Assembly: GCF_013409045.1 (NCBI RefSeq)
Contig: NZ_JACCBT010000001.1
Span: forward strand, 3,472,001-3,536,000
Direction of reading: 5' to 3'
Origin: Actinomadura citrea
GTDB taxonomy: Bacteria; Actinomycetota; Actinomycetes; Streptosporangiales; Streptosporangiaceae
Length of the DNA stretch: 64,000 nucleotides
Every line of letters begins with the position of its first letter. Position 1 is the first letter of the stretch. The notes beneath the pieces are model-generated. The model made no database searches and was not told where the DNA came from. It was given only the letters and a program-made list of their open reading frames with translations. Of the stretch, positions 25,170 to 34,766 are shown in pieces. The position numbers and the translations under genes were made by a program.

Positions 25170-25261
25170 CGCGGCCCGGCCGAGCGCCCGGTCCGGGCGC
25201 TGCCTCCGCCGCGGCCCCGTCCGCCGGAAACGGCGGCCGCGAGGTCGTAGCCGATGTTCAT
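25166..25261 (-). CDS. 31-aa leader peptide ORF coupled to the ATPase gene
   Basis: ATG 25261 is preceded by GCAGGAGGTGCGAC, one of the best Shine-Dalgarno sites in the window. It encodes MNIGYDLAAAVSGG followed by a Gly/Arg-rich tail and stops with TGA at 25168-25166, overlapping the ATPase ATG (ATGA). The ATPase itself lacks a good site, so ribosomes probably reach it by reinitiation from this ORF. No family recognised. It may be only a coupling device or the relic of a longer gene. Confidence 0.6.
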   Translation of the reverse strand: MNIGYDLAAAVSGGRGRGGGSARTGRSAGPR

Positions 25262-25310
25262 GTCGCACCTCCTGCCCCACAAGATTGCGCGCATGCGGGG
25301 GCACGGATCA

Positions 25311-25324
25311 GGGCCGAAGGTCCC
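25311..25324. promoter_or_regulatory. DosR-like box (consensus)
   Basis: Minus strand reads GGGACCTTCGGCCC, 50 bp upstream of the leader ORF/ATPase/CBS transcript starting at 25261. Confidence 0.7.
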
Positions 25325-25509
25325 GTCGCGGGGGGACCCACGCCTCTGACCGCCGCGCCGCGGGGTCGCGACCCTTGGAGATCCGGAGATGGAAGACGAT
25401 GGACGGACCACATGTCCCCGTCCACGCGGGCGGGCTGGTCATCGTGACTTGGTCCGTGGTGCGAGAAGCCTGGCCCGGCCGCCCCCCAGGGACCCGGCCG
25501 GGCCAGGGC

Positions 25510-26199
25510 TCAGTCGCGCCCGCGCCTGGAGTGGGCGCCGTCGGCCTTGAGCTGCGCGGCCAGCGCGGCGGCCTGGGTGCGGCGGCTCATGCCGAGCTTG
25601 GCGAAGATGTTCGAGATGTAGTTCTTGACCGTCTTCTCGGCCAGGAAGAGGCGCTCGCCGATCTGCCGGTTGGTCAGGCCCTCGCCGATGAGCTCCAGGA
25701 TGTGGCGCTCCTGCTCGGTCAGGCCCTTGAGCGGGTCGTTCTTCTCCTGGCGGGTGCGGAGCCGTTCGAGCATGCGGGCCGTGCTGCGGGGGTCGAGCAG
25801 GGACTGCCCGGTGGCGACGGTGCGGACGGCGCCGACGAGGTCCGAGCCGTGGATCTGCTTGAGGACGTAGCCGGACGCCCCCGCCATGACCGCCTCGAAC
25901 AGGGCATCGTCGTCGTCGAAGGAGGTCAGCATCAGGCAGGCCAGTTCCGGCAGCTGGGAACGCAGCTCGCGGCAGACGCTCACGCCGTCCCCGTCGGGCA
26001 GGCGCACGTCCAGGACGGCCACGTCGGGCCGGACGGCGGGAATCCGCGCCAGCGCCTCGGCCGCGGTGCCGGCCTCGCCGATGACCTCGATGTCGTCCTC
26101 GGCGGACAGCAGCGCGGCCACCCCGCGGCGGACGACCTCGTGGTCGTCCATCAGAAAGACCCGGATCGTACCCGCGTTCGCTGGCGTCTGGGCGGTCAT
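25510..26199 (-). CDS. devR: DevR/DosR-type response regulator
   Basis: 229 aa. Receiver begins [20 protein letters not shown], with acceptor Asp64 in [13 protein letters not shown] and Lys114 in GYVLKQIHG. LuxR-type helix-turn-helix about 160-222 contains [52 protein letters not shown]. Receiver, linker (DPLKGLT) and recognition helix closely follow mycobacterial DosR/DevR as I know it. It is the best candidate to bind the many GGGAC..GNCCC palindromes in the window. A box lies about 90 bp upstream, suggesting autoregulation. The DevS-like kinase lies 1.7 kb away, not in the same operon. Confidence 0.9.
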   Translation of the reverse strand: MTAQTPANAGTIRVFLMDDHEVVRRGVAALLSAEDDIEVIGEAGTAAEALARIPAVRPDVAVLDVRLPDGDGVSVCRELRSQLPELACLMLTSFDDDDALFEAVMAGASGYVLKQIHGSDLVGAVRTVATGQSLLDPRSTARMLERLRTRQEKNDPLKGLTEQERHILELIGEGLTNRQIGERLFLAEKTVKNYISNIFAKLGMSRRTQAAALAAQLKADGAHSRRGRD

Positions 26200-26286
26200 G
26201 GCTCTCGTTTCCTCGTGCGGCGGTGACGGAATGGACGCTACCCCGCCGCCGGACCGGCCCCCAGCCCGCGGACGTCCCGTGCCCGC

Positions 26287-26300
26287 GGGACCAACGTCCC
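26287..26300. promoter_or_regulatory. DosR-like box before devR
   Basis: GGGACCAACGTCCC (other strand GGGACGTTGGTCCC) in the divergent devR/nitroreductase region, about 90 bp upstream of devR. Confidence 0.65.
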
Positions 26301-26332
26301 GATCCGGCGCGCGTCCCTGTGCCCGCCCGGGA

Positions 26333-26346
26333 TGGACCTTCGGCCC
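26333..26346. promoter_or_regulatory. DosR-like box before the nitroreductase
   Basis: TGGACCTTCGGCCC, one mismatch to the local consensus, 54 bp upstream of the ATG at 26400. Confidence 0.65.
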
Positions 26347-26399
26347 TGCCGCGGGTGCGGGGATCGCTGGTGGGGTGAAGGCGAGGAAAGGAGCGATTC

Positions 26400-27407
26400 A
26401 TGCAAACCAGGTACAGGGCCTCTGCGGACATCGCAGATGACATGCGGCGGGCCGTCGAGGACGCACTGTGGGCGCCCTCGGTGCACAACACCCAGCCATG
26501 GCGGTTCGGCGTACGCGGCTCGCGGGTCAGCCTGCGCGCCGACCCGGACCGCCGCCTGGGCGTCGCCGATCCGAACGGCCGGGAAATGCTGATCAGCTGC
26601 GGGGCGGCGCTCTACAACCTCAAGCTGTCGCTGCGCGCGCAGGGCTACGACCCCGTCGTGCTGCTGCTGCCCGATCCGGACCGCCCGCACCTGCTCGCCG
26701 ACGTGAACCTGGAGCCCGACGAGCCGGCGGACCGGCAGACCCTCCGGGAGCACGCGCAGATCCGGCGCCGGCGCAGCCATCGGGGCGCGTTCCGCCCCGA
26801 GACCGTCCCCGCCGGGATCCTCACGGCCATGCGGTACGACGTCGAGCGCGAGGGCGCCCGGCTGATCGAGGCCGTCGACCGGAACGTCAAGGGGGCCCTG
26901 GCCGCCCTGACCGACGCGGCCGAGCACATCCAGCGCCGCACGCCCGCGTACTCGACGGAGATCGGCCGCTGGGCGCCCTCGCCCAGGACGGCCCGCAGGG
27001 ACGGCGTCCAGGAAGGCGCCTACCCCAGGCAGGCTCCCGAGACCAGGCCGCACTTCGCCGCCCGCGACTTCGCGCGCGGCCAGGGATGGGGCGCGGAGCC
27101 CGCGCACCCGGAGGAGGGGGCCGCGGCGGGAGTGGCGCTGCTCCTGGTGTCGGACGGCGACGGTCCCGCCGACTGGCTGCGCACGGGCGGGGCGCTCCAG
27201 CGGGCGCTGCTGAGGGCGGCCGAGAGCGATCTGGCGGCCGCCTTCCACACCCAGGCGCTCGAAGTGCCGGAGCTGCGCGCCTTCATCCGCGCCCAGTTCT
27301 GCCGGGACGCCTACCCGCAGATGCTCCTGCGCATCGGGGCACCGGAGGGGGAGGGCCTGGACACCGTCCGCCGGCCCCTCGCCGACGTCATGGTCGTGGA
27401 GCCCTGA
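26400..27407 (+). CDS. Acg-family nitroreductase-like protein
   Basis: 335 aa from ATG 26400 behind AAAGGAGCG. N-terminal VEDALWAPSVHNTQPWRFGV is the flavin-binding signature of the Acg family (M. tuberculosis Rv2032, Rv3127, Rv3131, all DosR-regulated). ISCGAALYNLKLSLRAQGYDP and RRRRSHRGAFRPETVP follow as in that family, and GGALQRALLRAAESDLAAAFHTQALEVPELR in the C-terminal half. Known Acg behaviour: binds FMN, may sequester flavin rather than reduce nitro groups. The 3' end overlaps the convergent PNPOx gene by 20 bp. Confidence 0.9.
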   Translation: MQTRYRASADIADDMRRAVEDALWAPSVHNTQPWRFGVRGSRVSLRADPDRRLGVADPNGREMLISCGAALYNLKLSLRAQGYDPVVLLLPDPDRPHLLADVNLEPDEPADRQTLREHAQIRRRRSHRGAFRPETVPAGILTAMRYDVEREGARLIEAVDRNVKGALAALTDAAEHIQRRTPAYSTEIGRWAPSPRTARRDGVQEGAYPRQAPETRPHFAARDFARGQGWGAEPAHPEEGAAAGVALLLVSDGDGPADWLRTGGALQRALLRAAESDLAAAFHTQALEVPELRAFIRAQFCRDAYPQMLLRIGAPEGEGLDTVRRPLADVMVVEP

Positions 27408-27822
27408 GCGGGGCGCGTTCGGGGATGCGGCGCCCCGTGATGAGCTGCGGCCGGATGACGATGAACCGGTCGTGCTCGCCGGGCGCCCAGCTCCGCAGCG
27501 GAAGAGCGGAGAGCCGGGCGATCTCGGCGGGCTCGGTGGCGCGGCGGGCCGGCCCCACGGTGACGACGGACCAGCCGCTGCCGGCCGCCGTGTCGATGTC
27601 GTCGATCTCAAAGGCGACGATCGTGTCGGAGGCGGCGGTGGCCAGCCGTGACGCCGTCGACGTCTTCACCACGATGTGCTCGCCGTCGAAGACGAAGTTC
27701 ACCGGCTGCACGGTGGGCAGAGCCTGGAGCGTGAACACGATCCGGCCGATCTTCGATCGGCGCAGCAGGAACCGGCACTCCTCGTCACCGAGGATCTCCA
27801 TGCCGCTGTGGTCGAGTTGCAT
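27388..27822 (-). CDS. PNPOx-like flavin protein
   Basis: 144 aa from ATG 27822 (weak ribosome site; ATG 27801 or the longer frame to 27894 possible). CRFLLRRSKIGRIVFTLQALPTVQPVNFVFDGEHIVVKT and TIVAFEIDDIDTAAGSGWSVVTVGPARRATEP show the same small split-barrel fold as 20330-20755, to which it is clearly related. C-terminal FIVIRPQLITGRRI also matches. The two DosR-like boxes at 27844-27873 lie between it and the devS-like gene and may serve both. Confidence 0.85.
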   Translation of the reverse strand: MQLDHSGMEILGDEECRFLLRRSKIGRIVFTLQALPTVQPVNFVFDGEHIVVKTSTASRLATAASDTIVAFEIDDIDTAAGSGWSVVTVGPARRATEPAEIARLSALPLRSWAPGEHDRFIVIRPQLITGRRIPERAPLRAPRP

Positions 27823-27843
27823 AACGTCCAGCGTGGAGCATCG

Positions 27844-29660
<1,817 letters not shown>

Positions 29661-29665
<5 letters not shown>

Positions 29666-30245
29666 GGCCGATGCGGTGGTTGTCGAGGCGCGCCCACTCG
29701 GCCTCCCACAGCTGGTAGCGGCGCCGGTCGTACCACGCCCGGACTAGCCCGTAGATGCAGAGCGCGGGCAGTCCCGTGGCGAGGGCGACGCCCGTCCCGG
29801 CCACCGCGGTGTGGATGACCGTCTGCGCGTGCCGGCGGGGCGGCGTGATCGAGACGCCGCCGGGCCCGGCCCACAGGATGAGGCGCTCCCCGACAGCGGC
29901 TCCCCGCCACGTCGTGTAGTCGTCGGTCCGCCGCGTCCCGTCGGGGTCGGTCCAGGCGACCGTGACCGTGCGCCGTCCCCCCGGGTCCCGCACCCTCACG
30001 ATGGTGGCCTCGACGCGATGCCGCGTGGCGGCCTGCTGGCGCTCGGCCCTCACCCCCGAGCCGTAGGCGGACTGGACGGCATGGGTGAGCAGCGGAGGTG
30101 TCGCGCTGAGGAAGACGATGAGCAGCAGCAGCCCGAGCCGCCACTGGATCCGGTCCACATCGCGCCGCAGGTCGTTGCGGTCGAAGCCGCAACTGCGACG
30201 CCGGCGGTCGATCCGTGCTGTCCAGTGGCCGGTCCGTGTTCGCAT
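29661..30245 (-). CDS. Rv1733c-family two-TM membrane protein
   Basis: 194 aa from ATG 30245, chosen by alignment with the paralogue at 59553 (ATG 30260 also possible). Arg-rich cytosolic start with RRRRSCGFDRNDLRRDVDRIQW, TM about 36-55, extracytoplasmic beta-rich region with VEATIVRVRDPGGRRTVTVAWTDPDGTRR, TM about 146-165, and a short basic tail YDRRRYQLWEAEWA. This two-helix plan is that of M. tuberculosis Rv1733c, a DosR-regulated membrane antigen of unknown function. Divergent from doxX, with boxes between. Confidence 0.85.
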
Positions 30246-30343
30246 GGTCGTCGCTCCCATGACGCCGTCCCTTCGCCTTCCTTCCATCACGACGCTACGC
30301 ATCGGGCCCTCGACGGCCGCAGAGGCGGAAGCCCCTCGCGGGA

Positions 30344-30413
30344 GGGACCTCCCGGGTCCTTCTGCCCGCGGCACGCGGGACCTAGGTCCCGCCGATCGTG
30401 CGCCGAAGGTACC
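30344..30413. promoter_or_regulatory. Cluster of DosR-like boxes in a divergent promoter
   Basis: GGGACCTAGGTCCC (30377-30390) is a perfect palindrome. GGTACCTTCGGCGC on the minus strand (30400-30413) lies 23 bp away. GGGACCTCCCGGGTCC (30344-30359) is a longer variant. Together they sit between the Rv1733c-like gene and doxX. Confidence 0.65.
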
Positions 30414-30484
30414 TACAGGCCAAGGGCGGTTCAGGATTGAGTCATGGGTGACGAGATCATCGATGCGATGGAAGGTGAGTGGCG

Positions 30485-31048
30485 ATGGCACTCTCCGAGC
30501 ACAAGACCCACGTGGGGCGGGACACCCTGATCCGGGTGGTGACCCCCCGGCCGCTGACCGAGTCGCACGCCGCCCGTTATGCCTGGGCCGCAGCGCGCTT
30601 CGCGCTCGGCTGGGTCTTCCTGTGGGCTTTTGTGGACAAGACCTTCGGACTGGGCCACGAGACCCCCGCAGCCAAGGCGTGGATCGACGGCGGCAGCCCC
30701 ACCGAGGGGTTCCTGGCGCACTCGCCCGCCGGGCCGTTCGCCGACCTCTACCACGACATCGCGGGAGCGGGCTGGGCCGACTGGCTGTTCATGATCGGTC
30801 TGGGCGGCATCGGCGCCGCCCTCATCCTGGGCGTGGGCATGCGGATCGCCGCCGCGGCGGGGGCCGCCCTGCTGCTGATGATGTGGTCGGCGGTCCTGCC
30901 CCCGGAGAACAACCCCTTCATGGACGACCACCTGGTCTACGCCATCCTGATCGTCGGACTGGCCCTGGTCAGCGCAGGCGACACCCTGGGCCTCGGCCGC
31001 TGGTGGGGCGGGACCCGCCTGGTCAAGCGCCTCCCCTTCCTCAAGTGA
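30485..31048 (+). CDS. DoxX-like membrane protein
   Basis: 187 aa from ATG 30485, nine bases after GAAGG (GTG 30479 in frame). Four hydrophobic helices: AAARFALGWVFLWAFVDKTFG about 34-54, WADWLFMIGLGGIGAALILGVGM, AAAAGAALLLMMWSAVLPP and YAILIVGLALVSAGDTLGLG. FVDKTFGLG and PENNPFMDDHLVYA are typical of DoxX/DoxD-like quinone-associated membrane proteins. Likely linked to membrane redox or thiosulfate metabolism; exact role unknown. Monocistronic, closed by a strong terminator. Confidence 0.82.
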   Translation: MALSEHKTHVGRDTLIRVVTPRPLTESHAARYAWAAARFALGWVFLWAFVDKTFGLGHETPAAKAWIDGGSPTEGFLAHSPAGPFADLYHDIAGAGWADWLFMIGLGGIGAALILGVGMRIAAAAGAALLLMMWSAVLPPENNPFMDDHLVYAILIVGLALVSAGDTLGLGRWWGGTRLVKRLPFLK

Positions 31049-31061
31049 CCTGATCCGCGAG

Positions 31062-31092
31062 ACGAGGGGCGCTCCCTGCGAGCGCCCCTCGT
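31062..31092 (+). terminator. Rho-independent-type hairpin after doxX
   Basis: Perfect 13-bp stem (31062-31074 with 31080-31092) and a 5-base loop CCTGC, 14 bp past the doxX stop. No long U-tract, as usual in actinomycetes. Confidence 0.8.
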
Positions 31093-31122
31093 ACGCATGT
31101 CCCCGTCCTGGCGGCCGGACGG

Positions 31123-31156
31123 GGGTCATGCGGCAGGGCGGGTCATGCGGCAGGGC
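31123..31156. repeat. 17-bp tandem duplication
   Basis: GGGTCATGCGGCAGGGC occurs twice head to tail (31123-31139, 31140-31156), with the first six bases repeated again at 31157. It lies immediately after the 3' end of the kinase-fusion gene and looks like a small replication slippage product. Confidence 0.75.
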
Positions 31157-31159
31157 GGG

Positions 31160-32647
31160 TCAGGCAGGACGCGATGCCGGAGAACGGTCCGGCGGACCCG
31201 CGCCGCGGATGGCGGCGAGGGCCTGGTCGACGGCGCGGGGGAGGGCCCCGCCGGTGTCGACGGCGGCCGCCCCGGGCCAGGGCGCGGAGTCCGCGCGCAT
31301 GGCGGCGGCGATGCCCGCGTCGGCGTCTGAGGGGCCCCGGGGACGGGTCCGCATCCGCTCGGCGCAGAGGGACTCCGGTGCCTCGCAGCGCAGCGCCGTC
31401 AGGTGCGCGTGCCCCTGCTCGGCGACGGCGGCGAGGAGTTCCCGGTCGGCCGTGGAGGTCCAGGAGGCGTCCAGGACGACCGTCTCGCCCAACTGGAGCA
31501 GCCGGGCGGCGCGCCCGGCCATCTCGCGGTAGGTGCGCCGGCCCCATTCCGGCGTGTAGATGCCGGAGCCGTAGGGCGCGGCCGCCGGGTCGGCGGGCGC
31601 CAGCCCGGCGAGCTCCTTGCGGATCCGGTCGCTGCTGAGCACCGTGCAGCCGAGCCGGTCGGCCAGCGCGCCGGCCAGGGAGGTCTTCCCGGTGCCCGGG
31701 AGCCCGCCCACCATGATCAGGCCGACGCGGCCGGCGCGCAGATGGCGCAGCGCGACGTCGGTGTAGGCGCGGGCATCGGCGGCCGCGTCCGGCGCGCCCT
31801 GGTCGTGGCGCAGGCACGCCACCTTGGCGCGGACGAAGGCGCGGTAGGCCACGTAGTGGTGGCGGAGCGAGGACGGGGCCGGGTCGGCGGCGTACTCGGC
31901 GTACCAGCCGAGGAAGCGTTCGGCGTGCTCGGGGGCGCCCAGGCGTTCGAGGTCCATCGCCAGGAACGCGGCGTCGTCCAGACCGTCCAGATAGCGGAGC
32001 CGGTCGTCGAACTCCAGGCAGTCGAGGATCCGCGGACCGTCGTCCAGGCAGAAGACGTCGCCGGCCAGCAGGTCGCCGTGCCCGTCGACCACGCGGCCGT
32101 CGGCGATGCGCGCGTCGAACAGGGGCTTACGGCCGGCGAGGAACTCGTCCGCGAGGTCCTCGGTCTCGGCGGCGGTCCCGGCGTCCAGGACGGCGCCCTG
32201 GAAGGGCCGGACCTGCTCGAAGCTGTCGTGCCAGCGGCCCCGGACGGCGTCGCGGGTCTCCTCGGCCGCGATGCGGGGGCCGCGCGGCGCCCTGGCATGC
32301 CAGGCGGCCAGGATCCGGGCCGTGTCGCGCAGCGCGTCCCGCACCGGCGCGCCGACCCTGACCAGGGTGGACAGGCGCCGCTCGGCGGGCATCCGCCGCA
32401 TCACGACCAGGTGGTCGCAGGCGCCGCCGTCGGGCCCGTGCACGTCGGCGACGCCGAGATAGACGTCCGGGGCGAACCGCCGGTTCAGCCGGACCTCCTC
32501 GTGGCACGCGCGCTCGCGCAGTTCACGGGTGCTGAAGTCCAGGAATCCCAGATCCACCGGCTTCTTCAGCTTGTAGGCGCGGTCTCCGGCGAAGAAGACC
32601 ACGCCGATGTGGGTCTCGGCGACGGCGGCGTCCTCCATAGGCCTCAT
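31160..32647 (-). CDS. Rv2004c-like APH-type / AAA kinase fusion
   Basis: 495 aa from ATG 32647. N-terminal half (about 1-310) resembles aminoglycoside-phosphotransferase-fold kinases: HIGVVFFAGDRAYKLKKPVDLGFLDF with the nucleotide Lys, HGDLLAGDVFCLDDGPRILDCLEFDDRLRYLD as catalytic loop and metal site. C-terminal half (about 315-495) is a P-loop kinase with GLPGTGKTSLAGALADRLG and LDASWTSTADREL. Same order and length as M. tuberculosis Rv2004c, a DosR-regulon protein of unknown substrate. Its ATG overlaps the stop of a truncated CBS ORF (ATGA). Confidence 0.87.
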   Translation of the reverse strand: MRPMEDAAVAETHIGVVFFAGDRAYKLKKPVDLGFLDFSTRELRERACHEEVRLNRRFAPDVYLGVADVHGPDGGACDHLVVMRRMPAERRLSTLVRVGAPVRDALRDTARILAAWHARAPRGPRIAAEETRDAVRGRWHDSFEQVRPFQGAVLDAGTAAETEDLADEFLAGRKPLFDARIADGRVVDGHGDLLAGDVFCLDDGPRILDCLEFDDRLRYLDGLDDAAFLAMDLERLGAPEHAERFLGWYAEYAADPAPSSLRHHYVAYRAFVRAKVACLRHDQGAPDAAADARAYTDVALRHLRAGRVGLIMVGGLPGTGKTSLAGALADRLGCTVLSSDRIRKELAGLAPADPAAAPYGSGIYTPEWGRRTYREMAGRAARLLQLGETVVLDASWTSTADRELLAAVAEQGHAHLTALRCEAPESLCAERMRTRPRGPSDADAGIAAAMRADSAPWPGAAAVDTGGALPRAVDQALAAIRGAGPPDRSPASRPA

Positions 32648-32733
32648 GCCCTCGGGCAGGGGGCGGAGCCGGTGTCCTCGGAGACCGTCACGACGCGCCG
32701 GGTCATGACGTCCCCGACTGCGCGTCGTTTCAT
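32644..32733 (-). pseudogene. 29-codon remnant of a CBS-domain gene
   Basis: ATG 32733 follows GGGAGGGAAGTC, a strong ribosome site. The peptide starts MKRRAVGDVMTRRVVTVSEDT, the classic opening of a CBS-domain protein, then passes into GSAPCPRA and stops, overlapping the next ATG by ATGA. The rest of the CBS protein is missing. It lies between a USP gene and the Rv2004c-like gene and now probably serves only to deliver ribosomes to the latter. Confidence 0.7.
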
Positions 32734-32762
32734 GACTTCCCTCCCGGGTTCGCCGCGGGGCC

Positions 32763-33206
32763 TCAGAGGTTCTCGCCGGCGGTGGCCCCCTGGTCCGCGC
32801 AGATCACGACCTCGCACCGCGCCCGCTCCCGCACGACCGGGACGGTGTCGCCGCCGAGCGGGTTGCCGTGCTCGGAGTGCGCCCGGGCGCCGACCACCAG
32901 CAGCTCGGCACGCGCGGCCGCTTCGGCCAGCACCACGCCCGGCTCCCCGTGCAGGACGCGCAGCCGGGTGGTCAGGTGCCGGGAGCGGGGGATCAGGCGG
33001 GCTACCAGGCGGCGCAGCCGCAGCCACTCCCGGATCGCGTGGAACGGGCGCCGCGCCGGGGCGTCGCCGGGCTCCATGATGCGGACCACGTCCAGGCGCG
33101 CGTGGCGTTCGGACGCCTCGCGGGCGGCCCGGCGCAACGCGGCCATGGAGTTGGGGGAACCGTCCACTCCGACGACGACGGACCGTTGTTCGGGCACGAC
33201 CCACAT
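32763..33206 (-). CDS. Single-domain universal stress protein
   Basis: 147 aa. VVVGVDGSPNSMAALRRAAREASERHARLDVVRI opens a single UspA domain. The C-terminal ARAELLVVGARAHSEHGNPLGGDTVPVV has only a partial version of the G-x2-G-x9-G ATP motif, so ATP binding is uncertain. An unusual Arg-rich insert RLRRLVARLIPRSRHLTTRLRV replaces the central region. First gene of a transcript with the CBS remnant and the Rv2004c-like kinase, behind a box at 33282. Confidence 0.87.
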   Translation of the reverse strand: MWVVPEQRSVVVGVDGSPNSMAALRRAAREASERHARLDVVRIMEPGDAPARRPFHAIREWLRLRRLVARLIPRSRHLTTRLRVLHGEPGVVLAEAAARAELLVVGARAHSEHGNPLGGDTVPVVRERARCEVVICADQGATAGENL

Positions 33207-33281
33207 CAGCGACCTCCTCAGTCACCCCCACCCTCCCGCCCGGGACGTTCCGCGGGTCAGTGCCGAGCGTCCCCCCGAACC

Positions 33282-33295
33282 GGGACTTTCGGCCC
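33282..33295. promoter_or_regulatory. DosR-like box
   Basis: GGGACTTTCGGCCC, one mismatch to the window consensus, 76 bp upstream of the USP gene at 33206. Confidence 0.68.
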
Positions 33296-33323
33296 GATCC
33301 GGGCACCGCTCGGTGCGGCGAGA

Positions 33324-34103
33324 TCATCCGGTGGCTCCCGGATGCAGGACGGCCTGCGCGGCGACGAAGGCCGCGACGGCGAAGACCAGGTAGGCGAACC
33401 AGCGCCGCAGCCGGTCGGCGTCCAGGCGCCGGGCGAGGCGGGCGGCGGTGAGCGAACCGGCGACGGCGGCCAGGGTGAACGCCGCGATGACGCCGTAGTC
33501 CAGCGTCGCGTCCCCGGCGTGCGCGGCGAAGCCGGCGATCGAGTTGACCACCACGATGACCAGGGAGGTGCCGACCGCGGCGGCCATCGGCAGGCCGAGC
33601 CCGACGACCAGGGCCGGGATGATGAGGAAGCCGCCGCCGACGCCGAACAGACCGGTCAACACGCCGACGGCCGCACCGGCGCCGATCGACTTGGGCAGGC
33701 AGGAGCGCCAGTCGATGCCGCCGCCGGGAAGGGCGCACGCCCCGCCCAGCCGGTCGCCTCCGGCCAGCATCCGCCAGCCGGCCGCCACCATGAGCGCGGC
33801 GAAGCCGAGCAGGACGGCCTGGTCGGGCAGGAGGCGGTTCAGGGCGGCGCCGCCGAAGGCGGCCACCGCTCCGGCGGCGCCGAAGACGCCGGCGATCCGC
33901 CAGCGCACCTGCCCGGCGTGGACGCGGGGCAGTGCGGCCGTGGCCGAGGAGATGCCCACGACCAGCAGGGACGCCGGAACCGCCGAGGCCAGCGGCAGGC
34001 CCGCCCCGTAGACGAGGGCGGGGACGGCGAGGATGGAGCCGCCGCCGCCGAGCAGCCCCAGCAGGATGCCGATGAGAGCACCGAGGACGAGCGCGGTCAG
34101 CAT
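33324..34103 (-). CDS. TauE/SafE sulfite exporter-like permease
   Basis: 259 aa, about eight hydrophobic helices. Family repeats are visible: LGALIGILLGLLGGGGSILAVPALVYGAGL near the N-terminus and GVLTGLFGVGGGFLIIPALVVGLGLPMAAAVGTSLVIVVVNSIAGF in the second half, each with the Gly-rich motif of TauE/SafE permeases. Known role: export of sulfite, thiosulfate or sulfonates. Last gene of an operon with two sulfurtransferases, consistent with removing sulfite or thiosulfate made by persulfide oxidation. Confidence 0.88.
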   Translation of the reverse strand: MLTALVLGALIGILLGLLGGGGSILAVPALVYGAGLPLASAVPASLLVVGISSATAALPRVHAGQVRWRIAGVFGAAGAVAAFGGAALNRLLPDQAVLLGFAALMVAAGWRMLAGGDRLGGACALPGGGIDWRSCLPKSIGAGAAVGVLTGLFGVGGGFLIIPALVVGLGLPMAAAVGTSLVIVVVNSIAGFAAHAGDATLDYGVIAAFTLAAVAGSLTAARLARRLDADRLRRWFAYLVFAVAAFVAAQAVLHPGATG

Positions 34104-34136
34104 GTCCTCATCTCCCTGGCGGACATGGACTTCGGG

Positions 34137-34712
34137 TCATGCGCGGTCCGAGGCCAGGGCGCTCAGGACGGCGTCCATGTCGCACTTCGGCCCGCGGTTG
34201 TAGGGGAGCCTGGACAGGGCCATCCCCATGGCGCAGGTGTTGGACAGGGCGGCGAAGGCGAGGCCGCCGCCGATGCCCGCGGCGAGCCACTTGGCGCGCG
34301 GGACGGTCGTGCTGGCCAGGACCGAGCCGAGCACGATCGAGCCGGCGACCAGGCGGACCTGGCGTTCCAGGCCCCAGCGGGAGCGTCCCGCGGCGACCGG
34401 CCGGCCCGCGGCCTGCCAGGCGCCGATGCCGCCGTGCAGGACGCGCAGGCCGGGCAGGCCCGCGGTCGCCAGCGCCTGCGAGGCCTGGCCGGCCCGCTGC
34501 CCGGAGCGGCAGACGAGCACCACCTGCTCGTCGAGGTGGGCGCGCAGTTCGGCGCGGTGCTCGCGCAGCAGGTCGAGAGGCACGTTGTAGGAGCCTCGGA
34601 TGTGGCCGGTCTCGAACTCGCCCGGCGTCCGGACGTCGATGAGCCGCGGCCGGTCATCTGAGTCCAGGAGTTCGCGCAGGGCGGGGACGTCGACGGTGGG
34701 CGAGGTGGTCAC
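34137..34712 (-). CDS. Membrane-anchored rhodanese (DUF2892-type tail)
   Basis: 191 aa from GTG 34712 with GGGAGA upstream. Rhodanese domain about 5-110 with RLIDVRTPGEFETGHIRGSYNVPLDLL and active-site loop VCRSGQRAGQ (catalytic Cys, residue 68). Two TM helices follow (LVAGSIVLGSVLASTTV and WLAAGIGGGLAFAALSNTCAMGMAL), as in YgaP-like inner-membrane sulfurtransferases. Moves sulfane sulfur to an acceptor at the membrane. In the same operon as MBL-rhodanese and TauE. Confidence 0.88.
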   Translation of the reverse strand: MTTSPTVDVPALRELLDSDDRPRLIDVRTPGEFETGHIRGSYNVPLDLLREHRAELRAHLDEQVVLVCRSGQRAGQASQALATAGLPGLRVLHGGIGAWQAAGRPVAAGRSRWGLERQVRLVAGSIVLGSVLASTTVPRAKWLAAGIGGGLAFAALSNTCAMGMALSRLPYNRGPKCDMDAVLSALASDRA

Positions 34713-34766
34713 GAAGTGTTCTCCCGCGTGTCGTGGTGATGGGGGGTCGGTGCTGGTCGGTGCGGG

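Noticed and set aside
22434..25250. 938-codon plus-strand ORF antisense to the P-type ATPase
   Set aside because: Shadow frame of a GC-rich gene: His/Arg/Gly/Gln-rich with no fold signature, while the minus strand encodes an unmistakable ATPase.
33242..33255. GGGACGTTCCGCGG as a further DosR-like box
   Set aside because: Only the left half matches; the right half lacks the GNCCC arm, so it was not counted.
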